The notes below the pieces were generated by a model, which ran no database searches, had not been told where the DNA came from, and saw nothing but the letters and a program-made list of their open reading frames with translations. From contig OW388293.1 in NCBI GenBank assembly GCA_936450465.1, forward strand, positions 43,792,982 through 43,856,981: a stretch of DNA of 64,000 nt, written 5' to 3'. Both the position numbers and the translations under genes were made by a program. Below, in pieces: positions 23,401 through 35,400 of this stretch (its first letter is position 1; each line of letters opens with the position of its first letter). The stretch comes from Gibbula magus (lineage: Eukaryota; Mollusca; Gastropoda; Trochida; Trochidae).

Positions 23401-26230
23401 ATAAGCGACAGGCGGGGCGGCTAGATAGCTACTCCGCCGGTGTCTCGTTAATTAATTAATGATGATTATCACTGCCGCTAAATGAATTTATGAGGTGTAT
23501 TACATCGCCAAAAAGACATGTTTATGTAATAATTGTGTAATTGTCATCTGCGGAATTACCTAGTTGGATATCTAAACATTCGATATATGGGAAATTTAAG
23601 TTGGTTTATTGAAGGTTTCTTTGTGAAATTAACAATCAAAATGTTGCGAAATAACGTTGAATTGTGACTATCGCCAAAAATCAAATCCCTACACATACGT
23701 CACAGAAGTCATCCCTTCACGGGTCACAGACTTTCATTCTGGTCGCCGGGGCTAAATCAGGCGTTTTTATAAAAAGCCGTATATAAGTAATTTATGGACC
23801 GATTTCAGAAATTTAAAATCGAGCAATTGTCAAATTGACATCCCATTTTAATGAATCCGAATTGGACTATATGTCATTTCATCTATCCTTAAAATTTAGA
23901 AGTTGGGTGACCAGGCCAGACGGGAGGTTCTTTGTCCAGCGTTAATTAGGAATCGATAAATGACCAACTGTCATGGAGGATTCGCCATGCATTTGAAATT
24001 ACAAATTAACTTTATAAACGAATATAATGATAATAAAATAATATTGATGTATTTATGTTTATAATTGCCACTGTGTCAGGGCCATATGAATGGACAATTA
24101 TATCAAAGAAAGGGTTCTATCAGAGTTTTCGCCATTTTCTGTTTGTGCATTACGTAAAAAGATTAACGTTGTATAATAATAAAACATAAATATTCTATAA
24201 ATTGATAAAATAATATATAATAACATTTCTCTAATTTCTGTCAAATGGATTGTGTTATAAGCATTAATCAAGAGAACATGTGCTAATGGTATGTGCCCTC
24301 CAATTTCGTTTCCACAAAAATATCCAACAGAACCGTCTCTTTAAAGTAGGGATCTGATCATAATGAGAAGACACATGATCCAATACATTCAAATTCGAGA
24401 TGAATTTTGCTTTATTTTGTAATAGGCTTATTCTTACACCTGGACGTGGTCGTGATGTATTTGTTGGTGTTGGTGAATTTACAAACTAGACTAGGTTTAC
24501 GTTTAATACTTTGAAGATAGAAGCCAACATTCAAACTTCGAATGACACAATGAGAGGCAGCGTGTTACCAACATGATATTTTACATTTCAGGTTGACTCT
24601 GTACCTTCCATAACATTATGAAATTGACCTCGAATTAGTTCTACTTTATCTAATTTAATCATATAATCAAACATGTAATAATTCATTTCATATCTGTCCT
24701 TGTATAAATATGAAAAATGAGTATGAAAATAGAAATGTTTGTGTATATAAATCTGAAACCATTATATAGTTTTATTGTCCCCATAAATTCCATACCATGG
24801 GCGATGCTGTAAAATGCTCAAGCAATAAAAGCCCGATTTTCTGACATTCAGCCACTCTTTATGAACGTAAAGGAAACACAAGAATACATAAGTTGCATCA
24901 ACGTCCCAGTTAGATAACGGGTCTTAACATAACTTAACATAATAATACATTTGAGCGGGTTTTAACATAATGCACACATAAATTAAGGTTTTTACATTCT
25001 GTAAAACAATACGAGTGAAACATCGGAAAACTGTGTCCAAAAGAAGTGCTGTAAACTTATCGTAACATACAAGTACCATTGTCTTTTTTGGGCCACACTA
25101 TCAGTAAAGTCAGGATTTGAACCAATAAAACCTCAGTCTCAGGCACCTCTCGCCGGCACTGACGCACAACTTTTTTTTATATAAAAAACTGTGGTGCTTT
25201 TTGATGTATACAATTAAAAAAACACTACTCTAAATGAGAACATAGTTTCGATGCATTAACTCTTCTGTTCCAGAGCTTGGTGAAGTATCTCCAGGAACAG
25301 TGGTCGGTTTAATCATAGGAACCATCGTTCTCGCATCTGTCGCAGTGATGGCTATGATTGTATACAGACGAAGGTAAATATTATATATGATTTAACTTAG
25401 CTCAAGTGAATAAACTAGATATGAATAAACAGGCATGCTAATATCACGCCTTTTCTACGAGATACATTTTACATGTGAATTTATCGTTAATATTGTGCAT
25501 AAGCAGATTTATATATAGATCACATAAGTTAAACAAGAATACCATACTCTAAATATCCAAATCACAAACGTTTTGTTTCAGACCACCCTTCATGTACTTT
25601 ATAACGGGTGCTTTGGGAACACCAGGCATCCTGTATGTGACAATGCAATGAATGTATACTCAAAAATAATGTGTGATTTGTTACAGGAAGCTAAACAGAC
25701 TAGCCAAAAAACCCTGCCCACCACCTCGACAACCGATGGACGCACTTAATAACACTCAATGTGAGACGGGAAACGTTTCCTATATTAACGTCAGTGTAGG
25801 CGATGCTTCTCAAGATGACTCGAGCTACTACAACGTGGACACGGAACCTGACGGGGCAGTGTACGAGAACGCAGATGCATCTAATGAAGACGAGTATGAC
25901 CTAGCATGCAGTGGCTACTCTGTGGACGAGCCCTGTTACGCTGAAATACCTGCTTTGAAAGGCAGAGAGAACGGATGCAGTAACCTCGAGGATTCCTCGT
26001 CTGGTGAACAACATCATCGAATACACAATATCTACCTTAATGTGGCCAATATTGGACGGATAGACGATCACATTGTTTTAGAAAAGCGTAATGACATAGT
26101 TGCCAAGCCACATAAGTTGAGAAAGACAATTGAACGCAGATCCGTCTTACAGAGGATATCTGATTACTCGAACAGGACCGCTGATATAATGAACACACAT
26201 GACTACTCGAAAAGGTCATCTAAAGCTTAA
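17427..26230 (+). CDS. Single-pass receptor-like membrane protein A (four-Cys ectodomain, mucin-like stalk, tyrosine-rich tail)
   Basis: Six exons join in frame to 427 residues: 17427-17499, 20094-20441, 20840-20899, 21138-21296, 25274-25373 and 25687-26230, with phases 1-1-1-1-2. Exon 1 encodes a signal peptide (IRIWLLKTLVIIYCSV). The ectodomain has Cys29, Cys51, Cys53 and Cys151 and five N-glycosylation sequons (NGT, NYT, NLS, NVT, NIT). Exon 4 is a Ser/Thr/Pro-rich stalk of about 52 residues, probably O-glycosylated. Exon 5 gives a membrane helix (VVGLIIGTIVLASVAVMAMIV) followed by YRRRK. The 180-residue tail has ten tyrosines; five are YxN (Y279, Y294, Y306, Y363, Y407), the Grb2 SH2-binding pattern, and Y279 and Y294 also fit the ITIM form. 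A proline cluster (PCPPPRQP) lies near the membrane. The next gene downstream is a paralogue. I do not recognise the ectodomain; a CUB- or Ig-like sandwich is possible. Ligand and function are unknown. Confidence 0.8.
18366..19070. mobile_element. TTAA-flanked MITE, family 1, receptor A intron 1
   Basis: TTAA at 18366-18369 and 19067-19070 flank inverted ends AGGATAGATGAAATG and CATTTCATCCATCCT. The copy is about 705 bp with no coding capacity. Over most of its length it is very close to the copy at 23197-23892. A TTAA target site and short inverted ends point to piggyBac-type mobilisation, which is an inference. Confidence 0.88.
21860..22810 (+). pseudogene. LINE reverse transcriptase pseudogene (Jockey/CR1-like)
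   Basis: Frameshifted pieces of a non-LTR reverse transcriptase lie in receptor A intron 4. Near 21868-21975 one reads RPVSKLLFLSKVIEKVV and QLSKHLKKNNM. Near 22208-22250 the active-site block reads HLFADDSQLSKSSK, with the FADD catalytic motif. At 22450-22670 follow IRIGAASFPISNSVKNLEF, VSYISRECHFQISNIGKIGK and LTRRAS, typical of the thumb region. Stops and frame changes separate the pieces, so it is dead. A 36 bp segment is duplicated near 22370-22445. Poorly preserved 3' parts may reach 22810. Confidence 0.8.
23197..23892. mobile_element. TTAA-flanked MITE, family 1, receptor A intron 4
   Basis: TTAA at 23197-23200 and 23889-23892 flank AGGATAGATGAAATG and CATTTCATCTATCCT. This is the same element and orientation as 18366-19070, with a small deletion near the CACGGGTCACA segment. 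Its closeness to the other copy suggests fairly recent amplification. Confidence 0.88.
23893..25273. other. Rest of receptor A intron 4
   Basis: AT-rich intron sequence with no coding signal seen. A minus-strand tRNA-like half (box B-like, near 25110-25140) may be a SINE remnant. The pyrimidine-rich stretch before 25273 is the acceptor of the transmembrane exon. Confidence 0.5.
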
Positions 26231-26769
26231 GACGCTGACAGTGAAGTCGAACAAGTGACATACAGCAAACCTATAATGGCCCAACTTTGACTTTGGCACA
26301 TCAATGGAATACCTAGCGGCCTGATTTTGTTCATCGGCATTACGTTGGGTAATTGGCTAAATGCTTGGTCATCAGTATTTTCCTCAAACGTTTGGCTACA
26401 AGTTTTTAATTAGAATCTCCCAATAGGAACTGTGCGATATACATTGGCAATACGTTGGACAAAATAATCACGGTTATTTCATTATAATCATCAGAAAGAA
26501 AGAATATGTAATCTATGATCAAAGCAATATTGCTTTAAATGCATAGTCGATTCACAGGTATCATTCGTTACATAAATATTCGTTTAAACTGATCTTTGGA
26601 GACGTCAAGAAACCATTTAAGCAAACATGCATTCACATCACATTAATACATTGCATATAAATCTAATGTCTAACGCCTTTTTGGCACTTACAATGCACTC
26701 CGAATGATACATACATGTACGAAAACACAACACATCGATGAACAAGATTCATTCACATACATGTATTAA

Positions 26770-26775
26770 AATAAA
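26770..26775 (+). terminator. Candidate poly(A) signal AATAAA of receptor A
   Basis: AATAAA lies 540 nt after the stop codon. Another AATAAA at 26910-26915 is an alternative. No cleavage site can be fixed from sequence. Confidence 0.4.
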
Positions 26776-27367
26776 ACATTAATCTCCACATTTTTAAATG
26801 TTGTCGTCTTTTCCATATCTTCATAATTGCGAGTCGAGATGCTTTTGTAAATATCCCTGTAAAATATTGTTAATCAATTGTTGTTGCTATAGCACGCCGT
26901 TCTTATTGAAATAAAGTGCTCTCACAAAAAGATAATATACAAATAAGTGTTACAAATGGCTAAATAATAGCCTGGATCAATAACAAGAGTAACAAATGTT
27001 CATGGTTCGGTTAAGCCATGCCAGTCCATTTTCCGTCTACTGACTACTACTACTAGATATTTATAAAGCCTTGGAAGTAGAAATACATTCTTGTGTAACA
27101 TGAATTTAATCACTAGTGAGTGATACAGAAATATTATTATAGAATAAAGCTCCATAGTCATTGTTCCTAATAGTTTTTGGGTTGGGATCGTTGGAGTCGA
27201 AGTGGTCAGGTATAAAGTCATATGACTCCTATGCTGAGTCTATGAGGGTGTTGAGAATGATAGTTCCAGTATTTCAACGAGGTCAGGTGTGAACTCTTTC
27301 CTCAAGACAACGTGCATATGGAGACGACCCTTAACTGTATATGTACATGACTGGTAAGACGAATGGT

Positions 27368-27840
27368 CAATGATATTAACCAGGCTGATTAAACTCGACG
27401 GTTTTCCCAGAAATGAAAATTGCAAAATAGTGCATCTACCGGGATACGAACTCATATCGTTCAGTGGTTTCCTCGCCAAACCGTCTGATAACAGTCCGTA
27501 GAGTCCCATGTTCTGACGCAATTCAGTAAACCAATCACAATATATCCAGCAAAAGCTTTCGGTGTGAGAAGCCAGGGGCAGATAACTCCCAAACAGATAT
27601 CCTTTCGTCTGTTCCGAATACTTTCATAACAGCGACCGTTTAAAAACTATGATGTGATTGGTCAACTATTTGACTGGGCTTTGGCTGCGCTAAACTGGTT
27701 CGGAACACGCGCCTATGCGGGGTGTTCTCGGACCTTGTGGCGAAAAATCTACAGAACCTGTTCGTATCCCGGTAGATGCATATAATTGCAAATTTTATTC
27801 CTCGGAACAAGGTCGATTTTAATCAGACTGTGATATTAAC
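27368..27840. mobile_element. Foldback MITE between the two receptor genes
   Basis: Arms of about 80-85 bp face each other: GTGCATCTACCGGGATACGAAC near 27430-27452 is answered by GTTCGTATCCCGGTAGATGCA near 27760-27781. The arms continue outward through GCTGATTAAACTCGA and TCGATTTTAATCAGAC. No coding capacity is seen. The open frames at 27240-27521 come from it. Confidence 0.75.
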
Positions 27841-29124
27841 GAAACTGTTATTTGGAAGAAGCTGAACATCAGAACATGTATACGTCGTTTTTAGCTGATG
27901 ACGTCACAATAAATTATTATATTTTCTGTCAGTTTACTATACAGTTATCAGTGGGATAACTGTTAGTCATTGGTATTTAGACATAAAGACTGATCATTAA
28001 TATTCATGTCATAAACGAATTGTTTTTCGTCTCTCCTCTGCTACTTTTTAATGATGGTACAGAAAGTTAGCTCTACTGTATTTGCATCTAAGTATGTTTA
28101 TAAACAGGAAACATATTCCTCCAACTAAATATATCTAATATCTATGAACATCATCACCAGTATAAAATAACTCCACTGCAACCAATCATTTATAAGCAAC
28201 CCGGTATTAATGCGTTCCCATAACTGCATCCGATATTGAACTAAAACCGAAAAAAGGAAAAAGTGTTTTTCGACCATGTGATTAAAATACGTATATTCAG
28301 TGTAGATCATCATGTTATCATGTTTAACAACAAATGACCGAAAAGTCGACCTAACCGTATTTTATTATTAGCTCCATGGTCATAGAGCGATTTAACAAAT
28401 TCCACTAAATACAAACAGTGTTAAGTCTATGTCATTTCAAAAATGTTAATATTGTTTATTAATAGTTGCTACGTAGCAGTATTCTGACCGTAAAAAGCCC
28501 ATCCACTGTGACATATGTTTCGTCAACACTAAAGCAATATATTCTCATCAGGCATCTCTCTGTGTATGCCATTATGACCACTTACATTTTAAAATAAAAG
28601 AGATATTTTTAAACACATTTATGAAAAATTTAAAACATTGTATAACGGTGCATCCTAGAAGTTTTTGCACCCACTGGTGTATCTAAAAGCAAATATTTGA
28701 AATATACTCATATCGATTACTTATCGGGGATTTTATAGAGAAAAAAATACTTACCAACTTATAAAAACTGTTACGGTAACTGTGAAGAATAAACTTACAT
28801 GTACATTATATTATGAAACATTCAATCATAAATTGAAAATACCACATTATCGGTTTTCTTCTCTCCTTTCTACGATGCCTAAATGCATCCCAAATATTAT
28901 TATATTTGCACTAAGATATGTAAGTAGGTAAACGATTCTTTGGTATGCAGATGAGCATTTGATTTATTTCCTTGTTCATGATCAGTAAATATCCCGTCAC
29001 GATGATAACTTTCGAATCATTTCCGCAATGTTTATGTTCACGATCACTGTGACCCATTTGGAGTTTAGCATCAGTTAAGAGTCACAGCAAGTTATGATTC
29101 AAAGTTAACACATTTTCTTACTCG

Positions 29125-29131
29125 TATAAAA
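29125..29131 (+). promoter_or_regulatory. Candidate TATA box of receptor B
   Basis: TATAAAA lies 47 nt before the start codon of receptor B, predicting a transcription start near 29155 and a leader of about 20-25 nt. There is no experimental support. Confidence 0.5.
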
Positions 29132-29177
29132 TCCACACAGTGTAATACCGCTGTTAGTGAAGGGGTCAGTCACACAT

Positions 29178-32100
29178 ATGGGTTACTCAGTAGCGGGGAA
29201 ATGGTTCCTCTGGTTTCTGATCTTCCAGGCGCTTCAACCTTCGAAGTCAAAGGCCAAGGGTAAGTCTGTATTGACTAAGTACATTGTCAAAAATACAAAT
29301 TCTTTTCATCTTTAGTAAACTTTACAACATGATATTAATATAAATACCGCGATATAAATAGTGATATAATAACTATGTGAACAGCAATCAACTGGAACTA
29401 ATTTTTCAACCTATTATTTTAGCAAGGCTTGCTGAAATCTTTAATGCATGTTATGAAAAAAGTGGTAGGATCTTTGATCACTTTGATTAAAATAAAAGTC
29501 GTATATATTCATTCACCGATGATACACTTTTACAAATACGAAATAACTATGTTTCATCCAGAGGACACCATCTTATCATAAAAAATCGCATTATGTAAGT
29601 AAGGTTAATGAAATGAACAGTATCACCAAGGTTAGAAATATACGTTTAAATTGTGACATATTCAATATCAAAGACATCCTATTTATACATTTGGTATACA
29701 TTTAATAAAAGTATGAGCGGTATATGAATTAGTTGAAAGTAAAGTTATCAAAAACGTACTATTATTTAAACACCTATCTGTTGACTAGACTTCGACCCAG
29801 AATCCCACTGCACGGAGGCGGGTCAGTAAATACATGGGAGAAACGAGACGAGCGATTAGCCCTGAGTGTAAGCTAACCTGCGGACCCAGTCTAGAAATGC
29901 CTTTGAGATCTGCCGTGGACATATCTCGTAGATAAGGGTTGGCGAAAGCTTCTGAAGAACGCCAAAAACACCCCACCATGACATCCGGGATGGCAATGTT
30001 ACAGTGGTAAGCCACCGTGGCAGAGAAGGCCCTGATCACACGCGGGTGGCAGGTCAGCAGATTCGGGATGTAGGCGAACAGAGAACATGCCGGTCAGCAG
30101 TCTTGTAGGTGTCGATGACTGCTGAGGTACACACCCAGTGCCCACTTGTCTATCTTCAAGGAGCTCCTCGGGGAGAGACAAGTCGAGAGATAACCCCTGA
30201 GGTTAAGCTAACCTATGAATCCCCCGACGCTCTAAGGGTTTAACAGAAACAACCAAACCCAACAGGAGAGCGAGCCAGCTTCTAGGTTCTACCCACAAAG
30301 TGGGAGCTGAACTAAGCAGAGCCGACTATCAGCCCTGACCACAAAAACGAAGAAAACGATGGACAACACCTTGAAAGGAAGGAACGAAAACTGCACCAGG
30401 CACAAAAGGAGGCGAATGCATGATATTGGGTATCATGTGGTTTCCCCTTTCGTCGACCAGCTCGATGATTTGGAAACGAGACTTGCAGGAGAGACTCGAC
30501 CCCGGAGGACCCTTTTTGATGATCTGGCCTTGTAAACGGATAAGTCAACGCTGAACCGCCGGGCTGATCACATCGGCCCCGAGGCCGCTGATGAGCAAAC
30601 CTCTCTCTGCTTGAGTCCAAATCCCCGCAACCTGTTCGTGACTGAGATGAGCACTCCACTCCTGAGTGGGGGCCTCTAAGGTGAGTCAAAGGGGGAACGA
30701 GGCCCAGAGGGCTGAGTGGACGTGGAAAACGGACGAGGTCCCAATACCCGCACCTGGTTGAGCGCAACCTACGGAACCTACGTACCACAATGACGCGGAC
30801 GCGGAAGTGAGTGGACAAGGGCTAGGCCCACTTGTCACAGCGAGTGTCCTCCTAGCACAAGAGATTACATTTCCTGCATAGGAAAAGTGGCTCCCTCTGC
30901 ACTGAGTTCCATCCACCACAGCGAAGCGACTGACCAATGCCGAAAGGCGAAGTCAAGAGGCCTACACTCACAAACGGTGAAAGGCATTAAACTCATTAAA
31001 CGTGAGTCAAGGAAAAACATGCTGTAGCGTGAGGCCACCTAAAAGCAAAAGTCATACAACAACCCACTAACGTAGGGTGTAGACGCGCTCAGGGGCGACC
31101 CACCTAGGAGCGAGTGTCAACACTGATGGAGGGGGGAGGCTACACAAGGATGTTAGACAAGCGCACGCATTATAGCGATCGAGATGCCTCTGCTAACGAA
31201 TGTTGAGTGACAAATCACCAGCGGCATAGACATGTTATAGTGAGGGCCGTCCCATTGTGAGTGACCCGGAGACGACGGGGCAATCAGAGGGTCCAAAGAC
31301 AACTCACTGCAGGGTGAAGTCGACTCACAAAATGAAAGACACACGAAGCACACAAAAGTGAGGGCACTCCGAAACCGGGGCGATAAAGTTCAGAAGGTCG
31401 AACCCTTAGGGGTGAATACCCCTCACTGCGCGCGGGACAGACGACACACGCCAATTGAGAGTCGAGTCACCAGTAAGACTCAGAGGAGACTCACTACTGA
31501 GAGACTCAACAGACGAGTTGCTTGTGAGCGATTTTTTTAATCACCCCTGTGCCTTCATTTCCCTGCAACTGAGAGGAGAGTGAAGGCTCATGGAAGTGAC
31601 GTCATGAGACCACCGAGTGACCGCCCTTGGGTAGGGATTTTACTCATCCCTTCTCTACTTCGTCGAAGTTTAGTGTGTGTTAAAGGTTGAATTAAGCATG
31701 CCTTAGAGGAGGCAGGCATAGTAGGTCTAGTCAACAGATAGGTATTAAATAATATCTTGCTTACTGTTATCATATCGTATTTTATGTTTAATTATTACCA
31801 AATTAATCATCATAAACGTACATATTTGAGATATTTCAAGGGGTAGAACACGGTACGAACACGTGATAAGGCGATGAAAGCAAAGCAGTACTTGAACATA
31901 AGTCAGTAACAATCAAACCTTAATTGCTTCAAACACGACGAAATGAACGCCCCAAACAAATTCATTTCTATATCCCAATATCCGAGTGTTCACATGGTGT
32001 TTGTAGGGGCTATCTGAAATGTTTATTGCAAAACCACACTAAAGGCGCTGTGGCACGTGTTCCTACTGAAATAAAGTGACCTCTCATTACATTGTAAGGT

Positions 32101-32378
32101 GTTCACATGTAAGTGGCCATTCGAAAGGTAGTTCAAGTGATCTGATTGATATAGCGATACGTTAATACTCACCGCAGAGTTTTAAATGTGGTACAATGAA
32201 TAAAGTGACCTCTCATTACATTGTAAGGTGTTCACATGTAAGTGGCCATTCGAAAGGTAGTTCAAGTGATCTGATTGATATAGCGATACGTTAATACTCA
32301 CCGCAGAGTTTTAAATGTGGTACAATGATGGAATAGTCAACCATCTTGCTGTCTGAACTCTCAAAGTCACATGCCACC

Positions 32379-32466
<88 letters not shown>

Positions 32467-35400
32467 TAATGCATAAAACGTGCTAGAGCGCCTTTAAAAA
32501 CTTGTTATTTTGTTTAGGTATCACAGACTTTTGCAGTGCTGACGTGAAGAGACCAAATGTTACATTAAGATACAAACGGGAATCTGGGTACAGACATTGC
32601 ACATGTAGTATCTCCGTGAAGAATCCAACTGTTAATGGAACGTACCAAATACGCAGCCTAAAGGTCTTTGGTAATTCAAATCGACGCGGGGGAAAATATT
32701 TTATCTCTTTCAATAGTGGTAATGTAGGTAAAAGAATTATTAACGAGAATAAGGAGAGGCATGACCTATTATTTGAAGCCAATCAAACGGATAGAGCAAG
32801 ACTTGATCTGCAATTTCCACAGAAACCTCCTAGGGTTTTCAGTGTAAGATTGGAAAAGGGTAAGTCTGGTTTTTTATTTAAAGTTATTTTGTCGACTAAC
32901 TAAATGATATAATCTCACTGACAAGCATTGTGTAAATAAGGCGACCCGATTTTATTATGGAAACCCGAGATTCCATAACTGACCAACATAAATAACATAA
33001 GTGAGAAGTTCAAATTCTATCAAAAACCTATTTCTATACTTTAACTAAGATATTGACGAAAATTCCAACTTTCTACCCCGCACCGTACGTGAGATACAGA
33101 CACCCTTGCCCATGGGTATGCCCATGGGAAAGTTCGCCCATGGGCCTGCCCATGGGCGAGAGGCTGTTCAAATTTGTGTTACACAAAATTATTTTCTAAT
33201 TTTTAATAATGGGTCTGTACCTTTTAATGACATCATACATCACAACCTTACATTTGGAGCTACTAAATAACTTTTTCCAACAGCGTATGTATGTGTTTTC
33301 TGTGTTGATTTATACAGAACACAATACGATAATCATGTATGATTGCCTATGTACATTGATACGATAATCGACAAACTGTTACAGTACGTACATATAAATG
33401 ATAATTGAAGTTTCATTACTGCCTTTCTAATATCGCATGTTATATAATACTGTGCTTATAAATGTTCTTATAGATCTAACATCTATAAGAACATTTGAAC
33501 GAATGTTGGCCACCCCTAATGTCTGGTGGGAGATACACAATCAATTAAGTGAGGGTGGTGACATGATAATTAGTTAATGGTCATTCCCGCCACCTATAAT
33601 TACATCAACACGCGAATTCCCATGGCCAGTGAAGGGTGACGTCCGCTGCTTCATGCACATTATGTAAGACCAGGGACTTTCTAATACACAGCACACTTAA
33701 AGACCGTTAAATCATTATATTATCGTATTAAATTAATTTTGTTACTTCATTTGTCAAAATCACTCCATGTCTTTTGCTTGGAATATGTCTAATGAAACAT
33801 TTCATCAAAGTCAATATGTGTTTGTGAACATTTCACAAAATTCAAAATATCTTTTTTTTAAAGTCAACATGTCACCAAAGTTAACATTTTATATAAGTTA
33901 AACTAAAACTACACAACATTTCACTAAAATGAATATTTCATAAGTCAACCATTCATAGAACTCGAAATATGTATCAAAATCAACATGTCACCAAAGTCCA
34001 TATATCTCATCAAAGTAACACTTCCACCAAAATCAACAAATATTTTAAGAGTCAATATTTCCAAAGTCAACATTTCACAACAAATTTTTTTTCAAAGTCA
34101 ACATTTCACAAACATTATATGTTTGCCAAAGTCAACATTGGCCCATGGGAAATCTAGCCCATGGGAAAACGGCCCATGGGAAATCTAGCCCATGGGAAAA
34201 CGGCCCATGGGCAACCTGGCCCATGGGCGAGGTCTCGCCCATGGGAAAAACAATTTCCTTTGCATGGGGGGAGTTCATAAATACCTAAAATATGTTACTG
34301 CTGGACCCATTATTAAAAATTAGAAAATAATTTTTGTGTAACACAAATTTGAACAGCCTCTCGCCCATGGGTGTCTGTATCTCACGTACGGTGCGGGGTA
34401 GAAAGTTGGAATTTTCGTCAATATCTTAGTTAAAGTATAGAAATAGGTTTTTGATAGAATTTGAACTTCTCACTTATGTTATTTATGTTGGTCAGTTATG
34501 GAATCTCGGGTTTCCATAATAAAATCGGGTCGCCTTAAATGTAATTCTCTTGTCCTATTTCTAATTATGTATTATCAATTTTGAAAATCATTAATAACTT
34601 TTAGATTGATTACGTGCATGTCTTTGCTATTTGATTAAGGGCATTAATAAAGCCCGTAGAAACCTTCGATTTATAATACACATTATGAAAGATGTCTGAA
34701 CACAATTTTTCAGTTTTCTAAGGCTTTAAGTTCTTGAAAATAATACGAAAATGGGTCCATAGGCTCTTGAAAGGGATCACATAGTAACGCAAACTACATA
34801 CAGTGCGCATTTAGTAAGGAGTATGTTACTGTACACACGATTTCACTTTTGTAAGCATGTAGGTCTTGAGAAAAAGGAGAACCCATCATTGGCGGAAAAT
34901 AAGAAACTAGTTTTATCCTAGCAAGTAATGGATCACCCGTCCAGGCAGAAAATCCAAACAGTAACTTATGTATACATCCGAATAAACAGTTGTACTTTTC
35001 CAAGGTGGTATTGGGAGTACAATCGTTTGTCATGCCATATCATGCACATATGTAAATAAGCAGTTAGGATAGAGAGACGAACTTATTTTAAATGTTCTCT
35101 GTTGTACAGAAAACACTGAGGGACAATTTGTGGTGCATTGCTATGCCCCAGGACATCGTGGTGACACCGTCAAAGGTACTGCATTATTTCTCACATTTAA
35201 TTTCAGGATACCCTTGGATCCAATGATTGTCTCTATTACACAATACATAAATTGAATTGGTGTCTAAACAAGTGTAAACGATGCCTACGGCCCGACAGGG
35301 CAGACTATAACATTTCACATACAAACTTATATTATCAAATACACTTATAATTTCAGATGCTTACCCTACTGTTTGGATAGCTAGTGGAGTTACGGGAGCC

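Noticed and set aside
30312..30818. 168-residue minus-strand frame
   Set aside because: It lies in the GC-rich DIRS-like element and has no recognisable domain; GC-rich DNA has fewer stop codons by chance.
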